DNA of 11,091 nucleotides from an uncultured Bacilli bacterium (GTDB taxonomy: Bacteria; Bacillota_I; Bacilli_A; ML615J-28; CAG-313). The position numbers and the translations under genes were made by a program. This document shows positions 1 through 5,254 of the stretch, piece after piece. The stretch is from assembly GCA_934133195.1 (NCBI GenBank), contig CAKPAZ010000029.1, positions 1 to 11,091 of the forward strand. Direction: 5' to 3'. Below the pieces are notes generated by a model. The model did not search any database. It worked only from the letters and a program-made list of their open reading frames with translations, and was not told the origin of the DNA. The stretch's first letter is position 1. The number at the start of each line of letters is the position of its first letter.

Positions 1-93
1 GAGCCTGTTCCTGATCCATTATTAGATATAGTCCAAGATGCGAAGCCAACACATATCAAAGATACATACATGAAGAGGCTCTCAAGAGTTTAG
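1..93 (+). CDS. C-terminal end of an unidentified gene (partial, tentative)
   Basis: The first reading frame is open from base 1 for 30 codons and stops at TAG 91-93; the other two forward frames close within 25 bases. The encoded tail starts EPVPDPLLDIV and ends MKRLSRV. I do not recognise it. Base composition is clearly less AT-rich than the intergenic DNA that follows, which fits coding sequence or structured RNA. The stop codon lies inside a two-tier stem (77-119), which is unusual, so the stretch might instead be the 3' part of a structured RNA. Thirty open codons alone are weak evidence. Confidence 0.4.
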   Translation, partial: EPVPDPLLDIVQDAKPTHIKDTYMKRLSRV

Positions 94-203
94 TGTGAAA
101 CACTAAACGAGTGAGAGCCACCGAAATTTTCGCTTTTTTTACCTTTTTTAAACTAATAGAAAGAAGAAGATATTCAAATTTTGTAAAACACTATCTTGGA
201 CTA
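29..203. repeat. 11-bp inverted repeat, arms 29-39 and 193-203
   Basis: TAGTCCAAGAT (29-39) is the exact reverse complement of ATCTTGGACTA (193-203), with a further G-T wobble pair possible at 40/192. The arms enclose the two-tier stem and the T7 tract. It could be a long-range RNA helix or a DNA-level repeat. An exact 11-mer this close is more than I would expect by chance, but it is a single pair. Confidence 0.4.
77..140 (+). terminator. Two-tier stem-loop followed by a T7 tract; possible terminator or RNA 3' end
   Basis: An outer stem GGCTCTC (77-83) pairs with GAGAGCC (113-119). An inner stem GTTTAGTG (88-95) pairs with CACTAAAC (101-108) around a TGAAA loop. A small CGAA-ATT-TTCG hairpin (122-132) and T7 (134-140) follow. 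The main stem ends about 14 nt before the T tract, so it is not a textbook intrinsic terminator. It could end the partial gene at the left edge or be the 3' domain of a structured RNA that starts outside the window. Confidence 0.45.
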
Positions 204-264
204 GTAAATATATAACTAAATTACCTTTTTTTGACTAAAAATTATGTTATATTTATTAAATCTA

Positions 265-293
265 TTGACAAAATTGTAAATTTAGTGTATCAT
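265..293 (+). promoter_or_regulatory. SigA-type promoter of the nucleotidyltransferase gene
   Basis: The -35 is a consensus TTGACA (265-270). A 17-nt spacer leads to TATCAT (288-293), one mismatch from TATAAT. Transcription would start near 300, leaving a leader of about 67 nt before the ATG at 368. No other strong promoter is visible between the left-edge hairpin and the gene. Confidence 0.7.
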
Positions 294-367
294 ATTACGA
301 TTTAGAGCTGCATCACTTTAAATGGAGGCTTGGGATAATTTAAATTTTAAGAAAGGAGTGATGTTTT

Positions 368-1045
368 ATGTATGAATTTGTAACAAAAAAAGAATACATG
401 CCAATAAGAATTGAAATTGAGGAGATAATTAAAAAAGTACAGAATATCTTAAGAGAAGAAGATTGTGATATGACTTTTCAATTTCGTCTTGTTGGAAGTG
501 GTGGAAGACACTTGATTACAAGAATTAAAGGAGGTAACGGAGGATACGATTTTGATTATAATTTAATTATCAATCCTAATTATGAATGGTATGCATCAGT
601 AAGAGAATATTTCTTCCGAGCATTTCAAAAAGCAATAAAAGGTACAAGTTTTAATAGAGTTGAAAATTCAACCTCAGTAATTACAATTAAACAAGTATCT
701 ACAACAGATAAAAAGATAATTGTGGGCTGTGATTTTAGTATAATTTTTTATCCTGATGACCAAGAGGAATCTTATTACAAATATTCTAGGTTTAATAAAA
801 ATTTAAATAATTACACCTGGGAAATTAGAGATATGTCCAAAAATATTGATGATAAACTAAATTGGTTGATGGATAATTATAAAGAAAAAGAAATATGGAA
901 TGACATTAAGGAAGAATATTTGAAATTAAAGAATAATAATCCACAACATAAACATTCATATGTTTTATACCATGAAGCAATTAACAACATCTACAATTAT
1001 AAAAATAAAGAAAATATTCTAAATTCATTTTTTAAAAGGCGTTAA
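368..1045 (+). CDS. Nucleotidyltransferase-fold protein (DNA polymerase beta superfamily), function unknown
   Basis: The protein has 225 residues. The N-terminal half carries the signature of the nucleotidyltransferase superfamily: a GSGG turn at residues 43-46, then DFD at 61-63 (two metal-binding aspartates), and a third acidic strand GCDFSII with Asp122. A charged, aromatic-rich C-terminal part follows, with a YSRFNKN...YTWE stretch and probable helices to about residue 215. The ATG at 368 is chosen because AAAGGAG (352-358) lies 9 nt upstream; the ATG at 361 reaches a stop after four codons. The gene has its own promoter and a strong terminator, so it is monocistronic. It looks more AT-rich than the other genes, which hints at acquisition by transfer. 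All three catalytic acids are present, so it is probably active. The family includes antibiotic, RNA, toxin-type and cyclic-oligonucleotide nucleotidyltransferases; the substrate cannot be read here. Confidence 0.75.
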   Translation: MYEFVTKKEYMPIRIEIEEIIKKVQNILREEDCDMTFQFRLVGSGGRHLITRIKGGNGGYDFDYNLIINPNYEWYASVREYFFRAFQKAIKGTSFNRVENSTSVITIKQVSTTDKKIIVGCDFSIIFYPDDQEESYYKYSRFNKNLNNYTWEIRDMSKNIDDKLNWLMDNYKEKEIWNDIKEEYLKLKNNNPQHKHSYVLYHEAINNIYNYKNKENILNSFFKRR

Positions 1046-1061
1046 AATATGATTTAATTAT

Positions 1062-1104
1062 AAAAATCTCATCTAGAAATTTAAAATCTAGATGAGATTT
1101 TTTT
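1062..1104 (+). terminator. Intrinsic terminator of the nucleotidyltransferase gene
   Basis: ATCTCATCTAGA (1066-1077) pairs perfectly with TCTAGATGAGAT (1087-1098) around a 9-nt loop, followed by a T run to 1104. A5 on the 5' side means it could also work on the - strand. It lies 17 nt after the stop codon. Confidence 0.92.
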
Positions 1105-1267
1105 ACAAAATTAAAAAGTAGTTTGAATTGGTAATTGATTTAAAAATTTTGTCTCAAACGCTCAGATTTAAGTTTTTAAGGCAAATTATTTAATTTTTAT
1201 AAATAAAGATGATACAATTTAGGTGCAATTTTTAAAAATTGGACATTTTAAAAGGAGGGGTTAGGGT

Positions 1268-2086
1268 ATGAACAATTTACTAAAAAATGCAGTTTATGGA
1301 TTCATTATAGGAGATGTAATGGGAGCACCATTTGAATTTTTAGAGCGTGGTAGCTTTAAATGTACTGGTATTTCATCAGGTGGAATATCTGAGGTAAAGG
1401 AAGGTACATGGTCTGATGATTCTTCAATGATGCTTGCGACATGCTCAAGTATTAAGAAATGTGGTGCTATTGATATTGATGATATTACCAAAAACTTTCT
1501 TTTATGGTTAAGCATGGGTAAGTTTACCCAAAAAGGTAAGGCATTTGGTGTAGGTAAGACTACCTACAATGCTTTAACTACTGGTATGGGATTAAGCGAT
1601 GAAAGAAGTAATGGTAATGGTTCTTTGATGAGAATTCTTCCCTTAATCTTTACAGATGCAAGTAATTCTGTAATTGATGAAGTATCTTCAATTACCCATG
1701 CTCACAAGATTTCTTGTGATGCTTGTAAAATCTATGTATCAATTGGAAGAAGACTTGTTAAAGGAGAAAATATCAAAGATATTTTATCAAGTTTAAAACT
1801 TGATGAACCATTTGATCGTTTACATGAAATCGATAAACTAGATGAATCAGCGATTAAATCCACAGGTTATGTTGTAGATACGATTGAAGCTGTATGCTAT
1901 GTACTTGCTACCACAAGTACCTTTAAGGAAGCTATCCTTAAAGCTGTTAACCTTGGTGGTGACACTGATACTATAGCTGCTTTAGTAGGTGGACTTGCGG
2001 GAATAGCATATGGCTATGATAGTATTCCCAAGGAATGGCTTTCTAAAGTTTACCGCCTAGAAGTAGCAGAAGAATGTTTGTTTTAA
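1268..2086 (+). CDS. ADP-ribosylglycohydrolase family protein
   Basis: This is a 272-residue cytoplasmic enzyme of the DraG/ARH family (ADP_ribosyl_GH), which removes ADP-ribose from modified proteins, nucleic acids or small molecules using two divalent metal ions. All family motifs are present in order: GDVMGAPFEF at 15-24, WSDDS at 48-52 (metal ligands), NGNGSLMR at 115-122, THAH at 143-146, and GGDTDT with following AA at 230-237 (metal ligands). Length is at the short end of the family range and there is no extra domain. The start is supported by AAAGGAGG (1251-1258), 9 nt before the ATG. The gene is bounded by terminators on both sides, so it is transcribed alone. No ADP-ribosyltransferase or nitrogenase-regulation gene is visible nearby, so the substrate is unknown. 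The preceding nucleotidyltransferase is a separate unit. Confidence 0.93.
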   Translation: MNNLLKNAVYGFIIGDVMGAPFEFLERGSFKCTGISSGGISEVKEGTWSDDSSMMLATCSSIKKCGAIDIDDITKNFLLWLSMGKFTQKGKAFGVGKTTYNALTTGMGLSDERSNGNGSLMRILPLIFTDASNSVIDEVSSITHAHKISCDACKIYVSIGRRLVKGENIKDILSSLKLDEPFDRLHEIDKLDESAIKSTGYVVDTIEAVCYVLATTSTFKEAILKAVNLGGDTDTIAALVGGLAGIAYGYDSIPKEWLSKVYRLEVAEECLF

Positions 2087-2096
2087 TAATTTAGTT

Positions 2097-2123
2097 AATG
2101 AGGCCTAAAACGGCCTCATTTTT
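2097..2123 (+). terminator. Intrinsic terminator of the ADP-ribosylglycohydrolase gene
   Basis: AATGAGGCC (2097-2105) pairs with GGCCTCATT (2112-2120) around a TAAAAC loop. The T run extends to 2123. It lies 10 nt after the stop codon. Confidence 0.92.
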
Positions 2124-2404
2124 AAATTTTTAAGTTATATCAATATAAATATATCGTTTTATTAAAAATGATAGTTTTAAAATGCTACTTATAGTCACAT
2201 TAATTTGCTTGCATTTAGAATATTAACAATGTTGAAAAAAAGTGATTAATGTAGGATTATGTAGAAGTCATTTTTTGTATTACTACTAAAGGTAGTAGGT
2301 AAAATTAGGAGGTTTACCATAATTTAGTAGCAATTAAGCCTTGTATATTTAACGACTGATGTGATAAAATATTAGTGTGTTAAAAGAGAAGGGAGGCCCT
2401 GCTT
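2124..2404 (+). other. Intergenic stretch with two small hairpins, an unused AGGAGG and a weak promoter
   Basis: I found no credible gene here. TACTAC (2281-2286) pairs with GTAGTA (2292-2297). Next to it GGTAAA (2298-2303) pairs with TTTACC (2313-2318), with the AGGAGG at 2307-2312 in the loop; no ATG, GTG or TTG lies at a usable distance after it. A TTGAAA (2232-2237) with GATTAT (2255-2260) could be a poor upstream promoter that would transcribe these hairpins. Nearer the next gene, TTGTAT (2341-2346) and TAAAAT (2365-2370) with an 18-nt spacer are the likeliest promoter of the surface protein gene, placing its start near 2377. Confidence 0.45.
2341..2370 (+). promoter_or_regulatory. Probable promoter of the surface protein gene
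   Basis: TTGTAT (2341-2346), an 18-nt spacer and TAAAAT (2365-2370), with a TG pair a few bases upstream of the -10. The resulting leader would be about 28 nt and contain the Shine-Dalgarno site GGGAGG (2391-2396). Confidence 0.45.
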
Positions 2405-3208
2405 ATGAAAAAGGTTAATAATTTTGATCGTAAGATTATTCTTGGAGTAATTCTTGTGGGAACACTGTTCCTATTTACCATGCTTGGTATTTTGTTTATC
2501 AAACCGGGTATGAAAGTACTTAATCTTGTTTATCAAGATAAATCAGTCTTTACCTTTAAGTATGATGAATACATCAAACTTACCGATAAGGAAATTAAAG
2601 AAAGTAATCAATTTGTAAGTACGCTTGATCCTTCATTTGATTACTATTGGTGTGAAGATGAAGAAGGAACTGAAAAAGTTAATCTTCGTTCTTACTATGC
2701 TTTTAAATCAAGTAAACTTTATTTACATAGAACAAGAAAAGAAAGTGAACATGTTACTATTTTAAATAACACTTTTGTTTATGATGAAATGGTAAAAGCA
2801 ATTGAACTAGGATTTAGTTCAGCTGACCTTTCTTTAAAAGATTTTAAGGTATCTTATTACTTAAATGAAGTAGAAGTACAAGAACCAATCAATGCTGGTG
2901 AGTATGATGTAGTAATCCACTACTTAGGTAGTAAGTACAAAATAAATGATGTAAATACAAAATTAATTATTGAAAAAAGAACCCCAGTAATTGATACTTT
3001 ACTTGATAATATAAATGTTAACAAAAATACAACTTTAGGAGATATTGATTTATCAATGTTTTCTTCAAATATTTCCGGAACATTCACATTCATTGATTCT
3101 TTAGATTCAGTCGCTGAAGCTAGAGAATATGAAGTTAAATTTACTCCATATGATTCAGTTAACTTTACGGAAGTAATCTTAACTATTAGAATTAATATTA
3201 ATGAATAA
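2405..3208 (+). CDS. Membrane-anchored surface protein with Ig/MBG-like repeats
   Basis: The protein has 267 residues. A short basic N-terminus (KKVNNFDRK) precedes one hydrophobic segment at about 11-32. There is no lipobox or clear signal-peptidase site, so it is probably a signal anchor with the C-terminal 235 residues outside the cell. The distal part looks like two beta-sandwich units. One, near 140-196, has the NAGEYDVVIHYLG...LIIEKR pattern typical of MBG-type repeats. The other, near 198-267, has GTFTF...YEVKFTPYDSVNFTEV...IRI, as in Ig-like repeats of Firmicute surface proteins. No sortase motif or catalytic site is seen. GGGAGG (2391-2396) lies 8 nt before the ATG. It has its own terminator, so it is separate from the sigma-factor cluster downstream. 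Adhesion or an envelope-structural role is plausible but unproven. Confidence 0.65.
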   Translation: MKKVNNFDRKIILGVILVGTLFLFTMLGILFIKPGMKVLNLVYQDKSVFTFKYDEYIKLTDKEIKESNQFVSTLDPSFDYYWCEDEEGTEKVNLRSYYAFKSSKLYLHRTRKESEHVTILNNTFVYDEMVKAIELGFSSADLSLKDFKVSYYLNEVEVQEPINAGEYDVVIHYLGSKYKINDVNTKLIIEKRTPVIDTLLDNINVNKNTTLGDIDLSMFSSNISGTFTFIDSLDSVAEAREYEVKFTPYDSVNFTEVILTIRININE

Positions 3209-3222
3209 AATTATTAAATAAG

Positions 3223-3257
3223 AGGTGTTACTTTAGAGGCTAAAGTAGCACCTTTTC
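3223..3257 (+). terminator. Intrinsic terminator of the surface protein gene
   Basis: AGGTGTTACTTTAG (3223-3236) pairs with CTAAAGTAGCACCT (3240-3253) with one T-G wobble and a 3-nt loop. TTTTCTT follows. It lies 14 nt after the stop codon. Confidence 0.9.
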
Positions 3258-3322
3258 TTATGAAAACATTTTCAAAAAATAGCCTTTTTTTAACAAAATT
3301 GTAGCAAAAATAAGCAAACTGT

Positions 3323-3352
3323 TTGAAATACGAGTGTGTTTTGCTATATAAT
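3323..3352 (+). promoter_or_regulatory. SigA-type promoter of the first sigma-factor gene
   Basis: TTGAAA (3323-3328), an 18-nt spacer and a consensus TATAAT (3347-3352). Transcription would start near 3359, about 30 nt before the ATG at 3390. The housekeeping-type promoter suggests that the cluster is not driven only by its own sigma factor. Confidence 0.7.
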
Positions 3353-3389
3353 TTTCAATGGCAACTTAAAAATAAGAGTAGGTGATATT

Positions 3390-3920
3390 ATGAAATTGAT
3401 AAGTAGAATTACAGCGGAAAAACTTAAAGATGGTGATGAGCTGGCATTTGAAGAAATCTTTTATGCATATCGTAATATTGTATATTTTGAATGTTTAAAG
3501 AAGATGCGCAATCCTCAGGATGCTAATGATTGCGTTCAAGAAATTTTCATAAAATTAGTGGAAAAGATCCATCTCTTTGATTCAAATATTGCGGAATTCA
3601 ATGCATGGTTCAGAACTCTTTATATAAATCATATTTATGATTTCCTAAGAAAACAAAGAAACTACAATGAACATATCTCAACAATAGCTTATGAAGATAT
3701 GTGCGAAGTAGCTGCGAAAGAAGAATCAAAATCAGAAAGCATTGAATTAATGAGTGAATTAATGAACATTGTAGGTGAAGAAGCCTACACTATTTTAATA
3801 TATAAAATAAAGAATAAAATGTCATTTAGACAAATAGCTAAATTAATGGATAAAACTTTCTATGAAGTTAGAACCATTTATAATAAAGCTATGGCTGAAC
3901 TTAAGTCAAAATTAAAATAA
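3390..3920 (+). CDS. RNA polymerase sigma factor, ECF type (sigma-70 family)
   Basis: The protein has 176 residues, a normal length for an ECF sigma factor with regions 2 and 4 only. Region 2 spans about 14-85: GDELAFEEIFYAYR, then DANDCVQEIFIKL (the polymerase-core-binding helix, equivalent to the usual AEDLVQEVF) and AWFRTLYINHIYDFLRKQR. Region 4 spans about 130-176, with a helix-turn-helix around MSFRQIAKLM and a basic recognition helix ending YNKAMAELKSKLK. The start at 3390 is chosen because AGGTGAT (3380-3386) precedes it and the promoter -10 lies upstream. A longer frame from GTG 3336 would begin inside the promoter. It is the first gene of a cluster that holds a second sigma-like gene, a membrane protein and a lipoprotein protease. 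Its regulon is unknown. Confidence 0.88.
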   Translation: MKLISRITAEKLKDGDELAFEEIFYAYRNIVYFECLKKMRNPQDANDCVQEIFIKLVEKIHLFDSNIAEFNAWFRTLYINHIYDFLRKQRNYNEHISTIAYEDMCEVAAKEESKSESIELMSELMNIVGEEAYTILIYKIKNKMSFRQIAKLMDKTFYEVRTIYNKAMAELKSKLK

Positions 3921-3941
3921 TTTTGTAAAATTTTTACAAAA
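3921..3941. repeat. Perfect palindrome TTTTGTAAAA-T-TTTTACAAAA between the two sigma genes
   Basis: TTTTGTAAAA (3921-3930) and its reverse complement TTTTACAAAA (3932-3941) are separated by one base, directly after the sigma stop codon. As RNA it would be a weak 7-bp hairpin; as DNA it looks like an operator for a dimeric regulator. The same decamer recurs elsewhere in intergenic DNA in this window (179-188, 1101-1110 reversed, 7051-7060). Confidence 0.5.
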
Positions 3942-4053
3942 ATCAATCAAAAGCGATCTTTCAATCGTAATATACTAGTGAAGGGCAAAAATACATGCTT
4001 GTTTCAATCTAAAAATTGGGATATGGTATACAAAATGAAAGGTCGTGATGCTC

Positions 4054-4653
4054 ATGTCGTGTTTAAATGTTAGAATAGTTAGAAATCTAAAAAACGGTAA
4101 TTTGGATGCATTAAATAAGTTAAAACAAGAATATGAACAAGCAATGCGTTACATAGTCCTTCGAAAGCTAAAAAAAGAAAGGGACGTAGAAGAGTGTCTT
4201 GAAGATCTATTTAATTCATTCCGCTCAAGAATAGACGAGCATGATTCTGCGAAAATGAACGTAGGTACATGGTTCTTATTCCTTGCTAAAGAATATGCTG
4301 ATGAATATAGTCGGCATAGTATGAAACCAGTAAGGAAAGTTACTCTTGAAAATGGAATCGAAATAGAACTTCCAGATATACCTGAATATGAATTCAGGTA
4401 TGATCTAGATTTTGGTTATAGTAACCATGATCTTTCTCTCATCTTAGATGAGGAAGAATATGTAGTCCTTTTCTTCAAAACGAAGTACAAACTTTCTTCC
4501 AAAATAATTGGAAAATTGCTTGAACTATCGGATTTCTCGGTAAACAAGTTTTACTGTCTTGCTTTAAGAAAAACATCTCGTTACCTAATTAAAAAGGAGA
4601 ACTTTGAGTATGAAGAAGAGCCAACTAAAACAAACAATAAAGAAATCGGTTGA
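4054..4653 (+). CDS. Divergent ECF-like sigma factor or sigma-factor partner
   Basis: The protein has 199 residues. Residues 9-87 follow the region 2 plan: NLKNGNLDALNKLKQEY, then DVEECLEDLFNSF in place of the core-binding helix, and a GTWFLFLAKEYADEYSRH helix in place of AWLFRIA-type sequence. Residues 130-180 follow region 4 (EEEYVVLFFKTKYKLSSKIIGKLL...FSVNKFYCLALRK), but the recognition helix is far from consensus. Between them is a 40-residue linker rich in acidic and aromatic residues (about 88-129), and an acidic tail ends the protein. Start choice is uncertain: AAAGG (4038-4042) fits ATG 4054 best; ATG 4048 and GTG 4045 are also in frame. The stop lies 44 nt inside the next gene, so the two are probably translationally coupled. 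It may be a functional sigma factor, a co-sigma or a decoy. Confidence 0.65.
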   Translation: MSCLNVRIVRNLKNGNLDALNKLKQEYEQAMRYIVLRKLKKERDVEECLEDLFNSFRSRIDEHDSAKMNVGTWFLFLAKEYADEYSRHSMKPVRKVTLENGIEIELPDIPEYEFRYDLDFGYSNHDLSLILDEEEYVVLFFKTKYKLSSKIIGKLLELSDFSVNKFYCLALRKTSRYLIKKENFEYEEEPTKTNNKEIG

Positions 4654-5218
4654 TTTTAATACTTGCAATGTTACGGTTGAAGAAATGCTACAAGCAAGTG
4701 GCCTTAATCGTGAAAAACCTAGCTTATATAAGAAAAGGGGGGTCCCCACACTTCACCTCAGACTTACGTTTGCTTTGTCAATCATGTTTTTCGTTCTTGC
4801 TTTAACATTCGCATTAATGGGGATTAGTAATGTAATAGCCGATGATTATAATCATTGTTCGAGTGAAGGGAAGGATCACTCACTAGTATTAGACAACCAC
4901 ATAATTGAATACTTTAAGGATAACTCCGCAGATACTAATTTTGAACAATATGCTTTTTTTACATTAACAAATTCTGCTAGTATACATATTTATAAAGCTA
5001 AATCTTCAAACGAAGCTGATAAATACATTTATTTCTATATATTGAGAAGCAACAACGATACGGCCCAACCGATTACGTTGTTTGTCGATACAAGAGAAAT
5101 AAAAGCAGATGATAAAGTTAATGTAGGAATTTTATGTGAAGAAGTAGCAGATAATGGTGTTATTAATTTTGGTGTCAAGATAGGAGAAGAAAAGAAGACT
5201 TACTCGTTTACAAAATAG
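4610..5218 (+). CDS. Single-pass membrane protein, candidate anti-sigma factor
   Basis: The protein has 202 residues. A basic cytoplasmic part of about 51 residues precedes one transmembrane helix at about 52-77 (LTFALSIMFFVLALTFALMG core), then about 125 residues outside the cell, predicted mostly beta. There is no HxxxCxxC zinc-binding motif, so it is not a standard ZAS-type anti-sigma factor, and the extracellular part matches nothing I recognise. The anti-sigma idea rests on position and topology: it overlaps the upstream sigma-like gene by 44 nt and precedes a secreted protease. The ATG at 4610 is favoured by AAAGGAG (4593-4599); the in-frame TTG at 4604 is too close to it. A G6 run beside CCCC (4737-4748) lies just before the membrane helix and is odd for DNA this AT-rich. 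Confidence 0.6.
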   Translation: MKKSQLKQTIKKSVDFNTCNVTVEEMLQASGLNREKPSLYKKRGVPTLHLRLTFALSIMFFVLALTFALMGISNVIADDYNHCSSEGKDHSLVLDNHIIEYFKDNSADTNFEQYAFFTLTNSASIHIYKAKSSNEADKYIYFYILRSNNDTAQPITLFVDTREIKADDKVNVGILCEEVADNGVINFGVKIGEEKKTYSFTK

Positions 5219-5254
5219 CAGCTAAGAGAAACGAATTTGATTAAGGAGAGTATG

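Noticed and set aside
1..140. RNase P RNA, tmRNA, SRP RNA, tRNA or group II intron end at the left edge
   Set aside because: None of the conserved core sequences I know for these RNAs is present in the visible part.
1211..1218. GATACAAT, close to a SigE -10, upstream of the ADP-ribosylglycohydrolase
   Set aside because: No matching -35 at 13-15 nt and only a poor SigA -35 at 17 nt; it may still be the -10 (TACAAT) of a weak promoter, but I cannot support a class.
1294..1515. Open frame on the - strand inside the ADP-ribosylglycohydrolase gene; similar ones at 5578-6060, 6211-6405, 7290-7481, 8856-9044 and 9634-9840
   Set aside because: Each lies opposite a well-supported gene, lacks a convincing ribosome site and resembles no protein family; they are by-products of codon bias on the other strand.
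2197..2252. ACATTAAT (2197-2204) / ATTAATGT (2245-2252) inverted repeat
   Set aside because: Eight mostly A/T bases 40 nt apart are expected by chance in this DNA.
3336..3389. Longer N-terminus for the first sigma factor
   Set aside because: The added codons overlap the promoter -10 TATAAT and do not look like sigma region 2; ATG 3390 has its own ribosome site.
4035..4073. 12-codon leader peptide starting ATG 4035 before the second sigma-like gene
   Set aside because: It has no ribosome site and its frame uses the sigma-like gene's own Shine-Dalgarno as codons.
5237..5254. TTG start for the protease lipoprotein
   Set aside because: Its codons run through the AAGGAG ribosome site, and starting at 5252/5255 gives a normal signal peptide.
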